8,154 nucleotides of DNA from Dehalococcoidia bacterium (GCA_030691835.1 JAUYDO010000007.1:1-8154); one strand, 5' to 3'; positions 1-6,500 are shown, counted from the stretch's first letter. Numbers and translations are program-made. The notes: generated by a model from the sequence alone, not told the origin.

Positions 1-21
1 AAAAACTAAAGGAGGGAGGAA

Positions 22-1182
22 GTGAAAAGGTATTTTCTGGTATCACTGATAGTTGTCCTTGCCGGTGTCCTCGTCTTTGCTGGGTGCGCTCAGCCGGCGC
101 CCGCACCAGCTCCGAAACCTGCACCGGCACCCGCACCGGCACCAGCACCGGCACCGGCGCCGGCACCGGCACCGGCACCCGCTCCGGCACCCGCACCCAC
201 CCCGAGCCCGGTAGCCAAGCCCGGAGTAATTCAGCTGACCATGTCCTTCGCTAAACCCGCGGTGCACACCGGCTACCGGTTCATGTGGCAACCCTGGTTT
301 AAGAAAGTGGAAGAGGTTACCAAGGGCAGAGTTGTTGTTACCGGCTATCCGGGGGCAACAATAGCCAAGAGCGCTGACCAGTACGATGCCGCAGTCACCG
401 GTCTTGCCGATATAACCGAAATCTGGCCCAGCCATGCGCCGGGTCGTTTCCCACTCACCCAGGTCATGGAGTTACCGGTCGTACTACCGACTTCCGAGAT
501 GGGCGCCAACAAAGCCGTATGGGAAGCGTACAAGACCCTTACCGAGATTCAAGCGGAGTACCGTGGCGTAAAGGTCCTCTGGATGCATATCACCCCGGCT
601 AACTTCATTATCATGGCTAAGAAACCTGTGCGCAAGATGGAGGACCTGAAGGGTCAAAAGATTGACCTCTTGGGCATCGCCCCGAAGGAGATAGGTGACG
701 CGCTGGGATTCATCGCCACACCCATGCCCATGATGGACATGTACATGTCACTGCAGAAGGGTGTGATAGATGGCATCGGCTTCCCCTACGCAATCTTCCC
801 ATCCTACGGGGTGGGAGACGTGGTTAAATACGCCACCGAGTGCGACCTTGGCCGTAATACATGTGTTTCAGTGATGAACCTTGATAAATGGAATAGCCTT
901 CCGGCAGACATCCAGCAGGCGCTGATGAGCATCATCGGGGATAACATGGTGGAACCTTCAGCCAACTACTGGATAAAGGACGAGGAAGACGGGAAGAAGA
1001 TAGCCATAGAAAAGGGAACCGAAATCATCAAGCTTTCCGCCGAAGAGCGGGCAAGGTGGGATGAGGCGGTCAAGCCGCTCAGACAGTGGTACATTGACCG
1101 GCTGAAAGCCAGGGGTCTGCCCGGTGATAAAGTCCTGAACGAGGTACTGAAAATCTCCGCTAAATACGCCGGTCAAAAATAA
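22..1182 (+). CDS. TRAP transporter solute-binding lipoprotein, DctP family
   Basis: This is a periplasmic or surface-anchored solute-binding protein of a tripartite (TRAP) carrier, which delivers its ligand to the DctQM permease encoded next. The GTG start follows a strong Shine-Dalgarno sequence (AGGAGG near 10-15). Residues 1-21 form a lipoprotein signal peptide with lipobox F-A-G-C, and Cys22 is the lipidation site. Residues 25-67 are an Ala/Pro linker. The DctP domain runs from about residue 70 to 375, shown by the KPVRKMEDLKGQKI motif (about 202-214), the SLQKGVIDGI motif and the W-x-x-LP segment near 290. Most DctP proteins have Arg after the LKGxKI motif, where it binds the ligand carboxylate; here it is Asp215. 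At 386 aa the protein is slightly longer than usual, owing to the linker. The stop codon overlaps the next start (TAATG), so the two are co-transcribed. The family call is secure; the substrate is unknown. Confidence 0.93.
   Translation: MKRYFLVSLIVVLAGVLVFAGCAQPAPAPAPKPAPAPAPAPAPAPAPAPAPAPAPAPAPTPSPVAKPGVIQLTMSFAKPAVHTGYRFMWQPWFKKVEEVTKGRVVVTGYPGATIAKSADQYDAAVTGLADITEIWPSHAPGRFPLTQVMELPVVLPTSEMGANKAVWEAYKTLTEIQAEYRGVKVLWMHITPANFIIMAKKPVRKMEDLKGQKIDLLGIAPKEIGDALGFIATPMPMMDMYMSLQKGVIDGIGFPYAIFPSYGVGDVVKYATECDLGRNTCVSVMNLDKWNSLPADIQQALMSIIGDNMVEPSANYWIKDEEDGKKIAIEKGTEIIKLSAEERARWDEAVKPLRQWYIDRLKARGLPGDKVLNEVLKISAKYAGQK
121..198 (+). repeat. Hexanucleotide repeat coding the Ala-Pro linker
   Basis: Thirteen tandem hexamers, consensus GCACCG, six of them exact, encode 13 Ala-Pro pairs (residues 34-59). 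Less regular Ala/Pro/Lys codons flank them. The repeat forms the spacer that holds the binding domain off the membrane. Such a simple repeat is prone to slippage, so its length may vary between strains or be mis-assembled. Confidence 0.9.
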
Positions 1183-3080
1183 TGTGGCTGAGCGAAGCGG
1201 CGCATACAGTTGATAGCGTTGCCGGGCGCTTAAGCCGCATGGTAAACGGTATAGGAGCAGGCGTTCTGGCGGCGATGATGTTCCTCATCGCCGCCGACGT
1301 TGTTCTTCGCTACGTCTTCAACTCCCCCATACCCGGTGCCCTTGACATGTCCGAGTTTATGTTGATTATAGTCTTCTTCCTCGGCGTGGCTTATGTCGGC
1401 GTCAAGAAGGGACACGTTGCCGTTGACCTGGTCACATCGCGTCTATCACCGAAGCCAAGGGAGGTTCTCAGCAGTGTTACTGCCTTCCTCAGCCTGCTCC
1501 TGTTTTCCATGCTCATATGGCGCACCGTTGCCTATGCAATGTGGAGCTGGGAGACCGGCGCCACTTCCCTCATGCTCCGGGCGCCGCTCATGCCCTTCAT
1601 TCTGTTGATAGCCTTTGGTAGCCTTTTGCTCGCCATAGTGCTGTTGGGAGACTTCCTGAATGCCCTGGCTAAATCGCTACACAAAAGCCGCTGGCAGGTG
1701 TGGCTGTGGCTGGTGCTGGGGATTGCTGCATCTGTCTTGCTGATTACCATCCCAACATGGGGAGGACAGTTTTCCGGACAGATGAGCCCGCTCACTGTAG
1801 GTCTTATCGGCATAGCCGCTCTTTTCGTATTCCTGTCCGCCAGCATGCCCATAGGCTTCGTGATGATGCTTCTGGGCTTTCTGGGGGTTGTCTACATTCG
1901 CGGTGCAAATTCCGGCCTCAACATTCTGGGAATAACTCCTTACCGCTCATGCTCTTTCGAGTTCGCCGTCATCCCGCTCTTCATCCTGATGGGAGAGCTT
2001 GCTTATCACTCCCGGTTGAGCGAACAGTTGTATGAAGCGGCTTACAAGTGGATAGGGCAGTGGAAAGGCGGCATGGCTATGGCTACCATCGCCGGATGCG
2101 CCGGCTTTGCCGCAGTCTGCGGCGAGAACGTGGCTGTGGCTACCACGATGGGCTCGGTGAGCTTGCCGGAGATGAAGAAATACCGGTACGACCCTGCTCT
2201 GGCGACAGGCTGTGTGGCGTCAGGCGGCACACTGGGCGTTTTGATACCTCCCAGCCTGGCATTCATACTGTATGGACTGCTTACCCAGCAGTCTATTGGC
2301 GCCCTCTTTCTGGCTGGTATCTTCCCGGGCATCCTCATGGCTGTACTCATGATGTCTACCATCTACATCATGTGTCGCCACAATCCACTGCTTGGTCCAC
2401 CGGGGCCCCGGACTGCCCTCAAGGATAAATTAATCTCGCTTAAGGGCATCTGGGGCATACTGGCTCTGTTTGTGCTGGTCATGGGTGGCATCTATTTCGG
2501 GGTTTTTACCCCGACCGAGGGCGCGGGCATCGGCGCTTTCGGAGCCTTTATATTCATCATTGCTACAAGGCGTTTTTCCAGAAAGAACTTCGTTGCCTCA
2601 CTCACCGCCACCACGCATACTACAGCCATGGCGCTCATCATCCTCATAGGAAGCATCATCTTTGGCACCTTTATGTCGGTGAGCACCCTGCCTATGTGGC
2701 TGGCTAACTGGGCAGTAGCCCTGCCGGTGCCGCCGCTGGTAGTCCTGATATTTATCCTGTTCATCTACCTGGTGCTGGGTTGCTTCATGTCCGCTATCGC
2801 CATGCTCCTGCTCACCATACCCGTCTTCTATCCGGTATTCGTAGGACTGGGATTCGACCCTATTTGGGCTGGTGTGCTGGTGGTGATAATGTGGAACGTA
2901 GCCTGCATTACGCCGCCGGTGGGCATCACCGTTTTTGTCATCAAGGGGTTAACCCCTGATGTGCCTATGTACAGCATCTTCCGGGGCATAATACCGTTCT
3001 TTTTTGCCATGATAGCCTGCGTGGCTATCGTCATCGCCTTCCCGCAGATTGCCACCTTCCTGCCCAGGCTATTGATGTAG
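1182..3080 (+). CDS. Fused TRAP transporter permease, small and large subunits (DctQM)
   Basis: This is the membrane part of the TRAP carrier, driving solute uptake by an ion gradient (Na+ in studied members). The small DctQ-type part occupies about residues 15-165 with four hydrophobic helices, including the LRYVFN segment and GVKKGHVAVDLV (73-84). A linking hydrophobic helix lies at about 173-193. The large DctM-type part occupies about 200-632 and carries GGTLGVLIPPS (348-358), VFTPTEGAGIGAFGAF (441-456) and ITPPVG (576-581), all hallmarks of the family. At 632 aa it matches other QM fusions. The ATG overlaps the dctP-like stop by one base and has no clear Shine-Dalgarno sequence, so translation is probably coupled. 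In the usual CGSS-type motif near the first hairpin it reads C-G-E-N (313-316). The call is secure; the ion and substrate are inferred only from family. Confidence 0.94.
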   Translation: MWLSEAAHTVDSVAGRLSRMVNGIGAGVLAAMMFLIAADVVLRYVFNSPIPGALDMSEFMLIIVFFLGVAYVGVKKGHVAVDLVTSRLSPKPREVLSSVTAFLSLLLFSMLIWRTVAYAMWSWETGATSLMLRAPLMPFILLIAFGSLLLAIVLLGDFLNALAKSLHKSRWQVWLWLVLGIAASVLLITIPTWGGQFSGQMSPLTVGLIGIAALFVFLSASMPIGFVMMLLGFLGVVYIRGANSGLNILGITPYRSCSFEFAVIPLFILMGELAYHSRLSEQLYEAAYKWIGQWKGGMAMATIAGCAGFAAVCGENVAVATTMGSVSLPEMKKYRYDPALATGCVASGGTLGVLIPPSLAFILYGLLTQQSIGALFLAGIFPGILMAVLMMSTIYIMCRHNPLLGPPGPRTALKDKLISLKGIWGILALFVLVMGGIYFGVFTPTEGAGIGAFGAFIFIIATRRFSRKNFVASLTATTHTTAMALIILIGSIIFGTFMSVSTLPMWLANWAVALPVPPLVVLIFILFIYLVLGCFMSAIAMLLLTIPVFYPVFVGLGFDPIWAGVLVVIMWNVACITPPVGITVFVIKGLTPDVPMYSIFRGIIPFFFAMIACVAIVIAFPQIATFLPRLLM

Positions 3081-3157
3081 TCCGAATAACCCTATCCCCA
3101 CTTTGTCCCCTTTCCTTTGAAAAGGTTTACGTGTTCAACACAGCCACACTCCTTTTG

Positions 3158-3180
3158 CCCTCGTATCCCAAAGACGAGGG
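3158..3180 (+). terminator. Hairpin downstream of the permease gene, possible weak terminator
   Basis: A perfect 7-bp stem (CCCTCGT 3158-3164 with ACGAGGG 3174-3180) encloses a 9-base loop. It sits 78 bases after the permease stop, where a terminator or mRNA-stabilising structure would fit. There is no T-run behind it (AAGTTAAAAA follows), so an intrinsic terminator is doubtful. Confidence 0.3.
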
Positions 3181-3200
3181 AAGTTAAAAACCATCCTTCT

Positions 3201-3230
3201 TTGTCAAGGACTTGCAACGGGAAATGCAAT
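3201..3230 (+). promoter_or_regulatory. Possible sigma70-type promoter of the FAD oxidase gene
   Basis: TTGTCA (3201-3206, five of six matches to TTGACA) is followed after 18 bases by TGCAAT (3225-3230, four of six to TATAAT). An alternative pair is TTGCAA (3212-3217) with TTAAAT (3235-3240), 17 bases apart. The surrounding spacer is AT-rich compared with the genes. The match is weak, but a 198-base gap after the permease gene makes a separate promoter plausible. Confidence 0.3.
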
Positions 3231-3278
3231 AGTATTAAATTGCTTTATCAAGCTTTAATTTAATGATAGGATGATGAG

Positions 3279-4406
3279 ATGTCATTGAAAGCCGATATCG
3301 TTATCGTCGGGGCTGGGGTTATCGGGCTGGCGGTTGCCTCCGAAGTAGCCAGACAGAATCGAGAGGTTTACATACTGGAGAGGAACGAGCGCTTCGGTCT
3401 TGAGTCAAGCAGTCGTAACAGCGGCGTGATACATACCAGCATCTTTAGCCCCAGAGGCTCTCTGAACGCAAAGCTCTGCATCGAGGGGTTGAACCTGCTG
3501 TACGGAATATGCGAAAAGCACAGCATAGGTTATAAGAAGACGGGCAAGCTCCTTGTCGCCATAACCGGCGCCGATGTGGGTGGTCTTGAAATGCTTTATA
3601 AGCGCAGTGATGAGGGCATAGACATGAAAATACTCTCCGAAAAAGAGATGCTCGAGATGGAGCCCGACATAGCCGGCAAGGCGGCGATATTCCTGCCAGA
3701 AGCAGGTGTTGTTGATGCCTACGGCTTGATGTGCTACTTCCTGGGCAGAGCCAGGGACGCCGGAGCGCAACTTGTATGTAAGTCAGAGGTAACCGGCATC
3801 GATAAAATTGCGGGAGGATACCGGCTAACCCTCGCTGAGCCGGGCGGCACTTCTACCCTGACTACCAGAATGCTGATAAATTGTGCCGGTTTCTATAGCG
3901 ATAAAGTGGCGGCGATGGCGGGCATAGACACGGTCAAAGAGGACTACAAGATATATTATTTCAAGGGCGAGTATTACAGCGTCCTTCCCGGCAAGGGCAA
4001 AGCCATCAGTCGGTATCTGGTATATCCCGTGCTGAAGGCTGGCGCACTTATCGGTATTCATACCGTGCTTGACCTTGATGGCAGAGTAAGGCTGGGGCCG
4101 GACTTCTATCCCGTAGACAGAATCAGCTATTATTTGGATGACTCACGAAAGGACATATTCTATAAGGCGACCAAAATGCTGTTCCCATTCATTGAGTGGG
4201 ATGACATTGAGCCGGAGTCGGCGGGCGTCATGCCCAGGCGCTACGCCTGTGATGAGCCCTTCCGCGAGTACCTGATACGGCACGAACAGGACAGAGGCTT
4301 ACCGGGACTTATCAACCTGGTCGGTATAGAGTCGCCGGGGCTTACCGCTTCTCCGGCTATTGGCAGATACGTCGGCAACCTGGCGAATGAGATATTGAAG
4401 AACTGA
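3279..4406 (+). CDS. lhgO: FAD-dependent oxidoreductase, L-2-hydroxyglutarate oxidase (LhgO/L2HGDH)-like
   Basis: This is a flavoprotein of the DAO superfamily. Named relatives oxidise L-2-hydroxyglutarate to 2-oxoglutarate, passing electrons to a membrane acceptor. The N-terminal dinucleotide-binding fold is clear: GAGVIG at residues 11-16 and the ribose-binding Glu34 at the end of strand 2. Family signatures are SSRNSGVIH (44-52), SPRGSLNAKLC (57-67), NCAGFYSDKVA (201-211), DLDGRVRLGPD (265-275) and GIESPGLTASPAIG (349-362). The His-Ala-Gly-Ile-Tyr usual after the RNSGVI motif is His-Thr-Ser-Ile-Phe here, which may alter the active site. The length, 375 aa, is slightly below the roughly 400 usual. 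The ATG has an AGGA seven bases upstream. Its position behind TRAP genes suggests oxidation of an imported hydroxy acid, but related dehydrogenases act on other substrates, so the exact reaction is a family-level guess. Confidence 0.82.
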   Translation: MSLKADIVIVGAGVIGLAVASEVARQNREVYILERNERFGLESSSRNSGVIHTSIFSPRGSLNAKLCIEGLNLLYGICEKHSIGYKKTGKLLVAITGADVGGLEMLYKRSDEGIDMKILSEKEMLEMEPDIAGKAAIFLPEAGVVDAYGLMCYFLGRARDAGAQLVCKSEVTGIDKIAGGYRLTLAEPGGTSTLTTRMLINCAGFYSDKVAAMAGIDTVKEDYKIYYFKGEYYSVLPGKGKAISRYLVYPVLKAGALIGIHTVLDLDGRVRLGPDFYPVDRISYYLDDSRKDIFYKATKMLFPFIEWDDIEPESAGVMPRRYACDEPFREYLIRHEQDRGLPGLINLVGIESPGLTASPAIGRYVGNLANEILKN

Positions 4407-4443
4407 TGGGATGATAACCCTATCCCCTTTATCCCCCTCTCCT

Positions 4444-4466
4444 GGGGAAACTCTAAATCCTAAGCA
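4444..4466 (+). repeat. Dispersed spacer repeat, copy 1
   Basis: The string GGGGAAACTCTAAATCC followed by TAAGCA matches 5112-5134 with two mismatches over 23 bases. Both copies follow a C-rich CTATCCC tract in a spacer, so this is a dispersed non-coding repeat rather than a chance match. Confidence 0.75.
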
Positions 4467-4470
4467 CCAA

Positions 4471-4485
4471 TCCGCCTGAGGCGGA
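4471..4485. repeat. Palindrome with core CCGCCTGAGGCGG, copy 1
   Basis: TCCGCC and GGCGGA form a 6-bp stem around a TGA loop. The 13-base core CCGCCTGAGGCGG recurs at 7703-7717 inside the RidA gene and, in reverse complement, at 5213-5225 in the next spacer. It is probably a member of a dispersed palindrome family. Confidence 0.8.
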
Positions 4486-4495
4486 CTAAACAGTA

Positions 4496-4574
4496 GTCAG
4501 CTTCAGCAGTCGGTTTTCAGTTTTCAGAAGCTAATAACTGACAACTCTAAACTGAAAGCTGATAACTTGCTGAC
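4496..4574. repeat. Nested inverted repeat in the convergent spacer
   Basis: GTCAGC (4496-4501) pairs with GCTGAC (4569-4574), and inside it TTTCAGTTT (4515-4523) pairs with AAACTGAAA (4549-4557). The AT-rich unit is made of variants of CAG/CTGA words. It lies just before the stop codons of both converging genes' downstream sides and could fold in either transcript. Confidence 0.5.
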
Positions 4575-4578
4575 TTCG

Positions 4579-5055
4579 CTACCATTCTGTGCGCTTGGTG
4601 TTGGCTATCTCTATGGCTAATTTTTGCCTGGTTTCCGTCAGCCTGGAGCTAACCACAGCGCTAAGATTCTGCATCACCGTATGGCCCAGGCGCGAGTCTT
4701 TTTCCAAGAGGTCCAGGAGGTCCGAACCCCTGATATAAATTTCATCGGTCTTTTCAGCGCACCTCGCAGAGGCGGTATAGATACGGGGTTCCACGAGAGC
4801 GGACCAGCCGAATACCTCACCCGGCCCCGCGGTATGCACCGTGACCTCCATGTTCCAGGGGTCCCGTAGTTGTACCACCAGGTCTACCTTGCCACTGCGG
4901 CAGAGATGAAGCTCGGTAGCCGGTTTGCCCTGCATGAAGCACACAGCGCCCCTGTCAAAGGTGCGCTCCTGGCAGAGTACAGCTATCTTATCAAGCTGGC
5001 TATCTGGTAGCTTTTTGAAAAGTCCGAACTGCTTTAAGACCTCAGCGGATACCAT
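4579..5055 (-). CDS. Stand-alone cyclic-nucleotide-binding-domain (cNBD) protein
   Basis: This is a 158-aa cytoplasmic protein made of one Crp/Fnr-type sensor domain and nothing else. The N-terminal helix and LFKKLPDSQLDKIA (12-25) lead into the beta-roll: FDRGAVCFMQGKPA (33-46), then LCRSGKVDLV (51-60), and PGEVFGWSALVEP (78-90). The last is the phosphate-binding cassette region. In cAMP-binding proteins this region has a Gly-Glu pair and an Arg-Ser; here Trp84 replaces the Glu, and Thr94-Ala-Ser replaces the Arg-Ser, so cAMP binding is unlikely in the usual mode. A helix (about 110-150) follows, but there is no helix-turn-helix. The ATG has a strong GGAGGT five bases upstream, which fixes the start. 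It may be a sensor or partner domain for another protein. Its role is unknown. Confidence 0.85.
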   Translation of the reverse strand: MVSAEVLKQFGLFKKLPDSQLDKIAVLCQERTFDRGAVCFMQGKPATELHLCRSGKVDLVVQLRDPWNMEVTVHTAGPGEVFGWSALVEPRIYTASARCAEKTDEIYIRGSDLLDLLEKDSRLGHTVMQNLSAVVSSRLTETRQKLAIEIANTKRTEW

Positions 5056-5089
5056 GCTTCACCTCCGTTGGATATTTTGGTCATTGATT

Positions 5090-5100
5090 GTTTAGTAAAC
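5090..5100. promoter_or_regulatory. Small palindrome, possible operator of the cNBD gene
   Basis: GTTTAGTAAAC is a perfect 5-bp inverted repeat around one central base. It lies 35 bases upstream of the cNBD start codon, a distance where a regulator could act. It is short and AT-rich, so chance is a real possibility. Confidence 0.25.
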
Positions 5101-5111
5101 CTATCCCTTCC

Positions 5112-5134
5112 GGGGGAACTCTAAATCCTGAGCA
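5112..5134 (+). repeat. Dispersed spacer repeat, copy 2
   Basis: This is the partner of 4444-4466, with GGGGGAACTCTAAATCC followed by TGAGCA. It is likewise preceded by an AACCTATCCC tract (5098-5107), so the repeat unit may include that tract. Confidence 0.75.
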
Positions 5135-5156
5135 ATTTTCAATGACCCTCTTCTGG

Positions 5157-5176
5157 ATTCTGGCCTTCGCCAGAAT
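5157..5176. repeat. Hairpin repeat of the TCTGGATTCT type, copy 1
   Basis: ATTCTGG (5157-5163) and CCAGAAT (5170-5176) form a perfect 7-bp stem with a CCTTCG loop. The stretch from 5153 resembles 6500-6520 (TCTGGATTCT, then CC and CCTT words), so this is a second dispersed spacer family. Confidence 0.6.
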
Positions 5177-5206
5177 GACATGGACATTACGGTGTTTCCT
5201 GCTCAA

Positions 5207-5231
5207 TGCAGTCCGCCTCAGGCGGACTGCA
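5207..5231. repeat. Palindrome with core CCGCCTCAGGCGG, copy 2
   Basis: This is an 11-bp perfect stem (TGCAGTCCGCC with GGCGGACTGCA) around a TCA loop. The core is the reverse complement of that at 4472-4484. It is the strongest hairpin in the window and lies between the cNBD and thiF-like genes, 89 bases beyond the latter's stop. No T-run follows, so it is better described as a mobile-type palindrome than a terminator. Confidence 0.8.
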
Positions 5232-5319
5232 TCTCTGCTGGGGAAGAGGAAGATATTTTTTAGTTCACCACCTTTAGAAAATATTGCCGGTCTTAGTTAT
5301 GAGTATAACATAGAAGAGT

Positions 5320-6330
5320 CTATGTGCCGATGTATTTGGCGTAGAGCCCGCGCGCCAGCGCCTCGTCGCTGGTGTTCTTTACTATCATCCTTCCGTCGGG
5401 GAAGACCACCATCTCCTGTGAATCAACGATGAAAGTCAGCATGAACTCGTTGTAAAAGACCTTGCCCACCGCTTTGAGGCGGGTGGCAAGCGTCTCGAAG
5501 GAGACCCTGTCAATATTGGCGTTTGTCACCTGTACCGCGTTCTGTCCGCAAAGCGAGGTGGCTCTTATGCCGAACTTGCCGTTCAGGAACTCGTAGTTGC
5601 CCCGGCACGCCGGGCAGTCGTCACGCTTCAGCGTTTTGATGCGGTGGAACGACCCCTCCCAGACGTCAACGATTATGAGGTCGCGGTTGATTTCCGTTGA
5701 CCCGACCAGGTACTTCAGCGCTTCAGCCGTCTGCAAAGAGGCGATTATCCACGGAGCCGGGCTGATAACCCCCGCCGTGTCACAGGTAGCTATCGCGCCG
5801 GGTTTTATCTGCGTGGGCGATACGCACCGGAAGCACCGCGTCTCGTGGGGGATTATGGTCATGGTCGTGCCGTAGGAGGAGATGGCACCGCCGTATATCC
5901 ACGGGATGTTGAGCTTCAGCGAGACGTCATTTATGAGGAAACGCGTCTCGAAGTTGTCCAGTCCGTCCATAATCAGGTTGGCGCCGCGCACGAAACGCTC
6001 GATGTTCTTGAAATTGACATCGGCGACTACCCCTTCAATCTGAACCGAGGAGTTCACCTTTTTCAGGTGGCGCTCTGCGGCGATAGACTTGGGCAGGCTG
6101 TTCTTTATGTCCTCTTCATCGAAAAGACCCTGCCTCTGCAGGTTGTGGTACTCTATGAAGTCACGGTCGATAATCCTCAGTCTGCCCACACCGGCGCGCA
6201 CCAGCGCGCTGGCAATGACGGTGCCCAGGGCGCCACAGCCCACCAGCACCACGTAGCTGTTCCCGATTTTCTTCTGTCCCTCTTCCCCGATACCCGGGAA
6301 GAGGATTTGCCTTGAATATCTATCAATCAT
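5320..6330 (-). CDS. ThiF/MoeB/HesA-family E1-like adenylyltransferase
   Basis: Family members adenylate the C-terminal Gly of a ubiquitin-like sulfur carrier (ThiS, MoaD or similar) with ATP, for thiamine, molybdopterin or other sulfur-transfer pathways. The N-terminus RYSRQILFPGIGEEGQ (4-19) is typical. The nucleotide-binding GCGALG lies at 31-36, Asp55 ends the second strand, NLQRQ is at 63-67, Lys81 is the conserved ATP lysine, and DGLDN (122-126) carries the acidic residue. A Zn site is formed by C-x-x-C at 166-169 and 239-242. Cys183 in TCDTAGV matches the ThiF catalytic cysteine. Residues about 255-336 form an extra domain (SLCGQNAVQV, then FPDGRMIVKNTSDEA) like that of Bacillus-type ThiF/MoeB proteins. 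An in-frame TAA lies 18 bases upstream of the ATG with no start codon between, so the start is fixed. No carrier protein gene is nearby, so the pathway is unknown. Confidence 0.9.
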   Translation of the reverse strand: MIDRYSRQILFPGIGEEGQKKIGNSYVVLVGCGALGTVIASALVRAGVGRLRIIDRDFIEYHNLQRQGLFDEEDIKNSLPKSIAAERHLKKVNSSVQIEGVVADVNFKNIERFVRGANLIMDGLDNFETRFLINDVSLKLNIPWIYGGAISSYGTTMTIIPHETRCFRCVSPTQIKPGAIATCDTAGVISPAPWIIASLQTAEALKYLVGSTEINRDLIIVDVWEGSFHRIKTLKRDDCPACRGNYEFLNGKFGIRATSLCGQNAVQVTNANIDRVSFETLATRLKAVGKVFYNEFMLTFIVDSQEMVVFPDGRMIVKNTSDEALARGLYAKYIGT

Positions 6331-6344
6331 AGTTTCACGACTAC

Positions 6345-6371
6345 TTTATCGCATACGGGCGCCAGCGTCAA
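6345..6371 (-). promoter_or_regulatory. Possible promoter giving a near-leaderless thiF-like mRNA
   Basis: Read on the - strand, TTGACG (6371-6366) is followed 15 bases on by GATAAA (6350-6345). The -35 matches five of six bases and the -10 four of six; the spacing is shorter than the ideal 17. Transcription would start near 6338, only about eight bases before the ATG. That fits the absence of a clear Shine-Dalgarno sequence at this gene. Confidence 0.35.
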
Positions 6372-6431
6372 TAATTTCTCATGGTGCGTTAAATCACCTA
6401 CGAAGAACGAAAATATCGCACCTTTTTTGTC

Positions 6432-6478
6432 ATAGTCGGGCTTGCCTGCCCTCGACTCCGATCGGGGGACCCGACTAT
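6432..6478. repeat. Inverted repeat ATAGTCGGG / CCCGACTAT
   Basis: Two perfect 9-base arms (6432-6440 and 6470-6478) flank 29 bases, which contain a further CCGATCGG palindrome. On the - strand the far side is an A-run, so it is not a terminator for the RidA gene. It may be a small dispersed repeat. Confidence 0.5.
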
Positions 6479-6500
6479 CCAGACCCTACCACATTTCCCT

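Larger units (their letters stand above)
4407..4578. other. Convergent spacer with repeats
   Basis: This 172-base gap lies between two converging genes. I see no gene in it. It holds an AACCCTATCCCC string (4416-4427) also found at 3088-3099 and, one base shorter, at 5098-5107, a short TCCCC/GGGGA hairpin (4432-4448), a 23-base repeat (4444-4466), a palindrome (4471-4485) and a nested inverted repeat (4496-4574). No canonical hairpin-plus-T-run terminator is visible on either strand. Confidence 0.7.
5056..5319. other. Spacer upstream of the cNBD gene
   Basis: This 264-base gap contains no credible gene. It holds the cNBD ribosome-binding site (5061-5066, read on the - strand), an 11-base palindrome at 5090-5100, a repeat copy (5112-5134), a hairpin (5157-5176) and a strong palindrome (5207-5231). 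No convincing -35/-10 pair was found for the cNBD gene. Confidence 0.65.

Noticed and set aside
121..198. CRISPR-like or satellite array
   Set aside because: The hexamer repeat has no spacers and stays in frame as a Pro-Ala linker of a lipoprotein.
43..435. Cys/Arg-rich open frame on the - strand across the binding-protein gene
   Set aside because: It is the antisense shadow of the Ala-Pro hexamer repeat; its C-R-C-R pattern comes from GC-rich repeat codons, and the + strand gene is clearly real.
5088..5432. Open frame on the + strand across the spacer and the thiF-like 3' end
   Set aside because: It runs through the hairpin repeats and then antisense to the thiF-like gene; composition is not protein-like.
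6383..6427. GGTGCG / CGCACC followed by a T-run, as a + strand terminator
   Set aside because: The loop would be 28 bases with only a 6-bp stem, and no + strand gene lies upstream within the right half.
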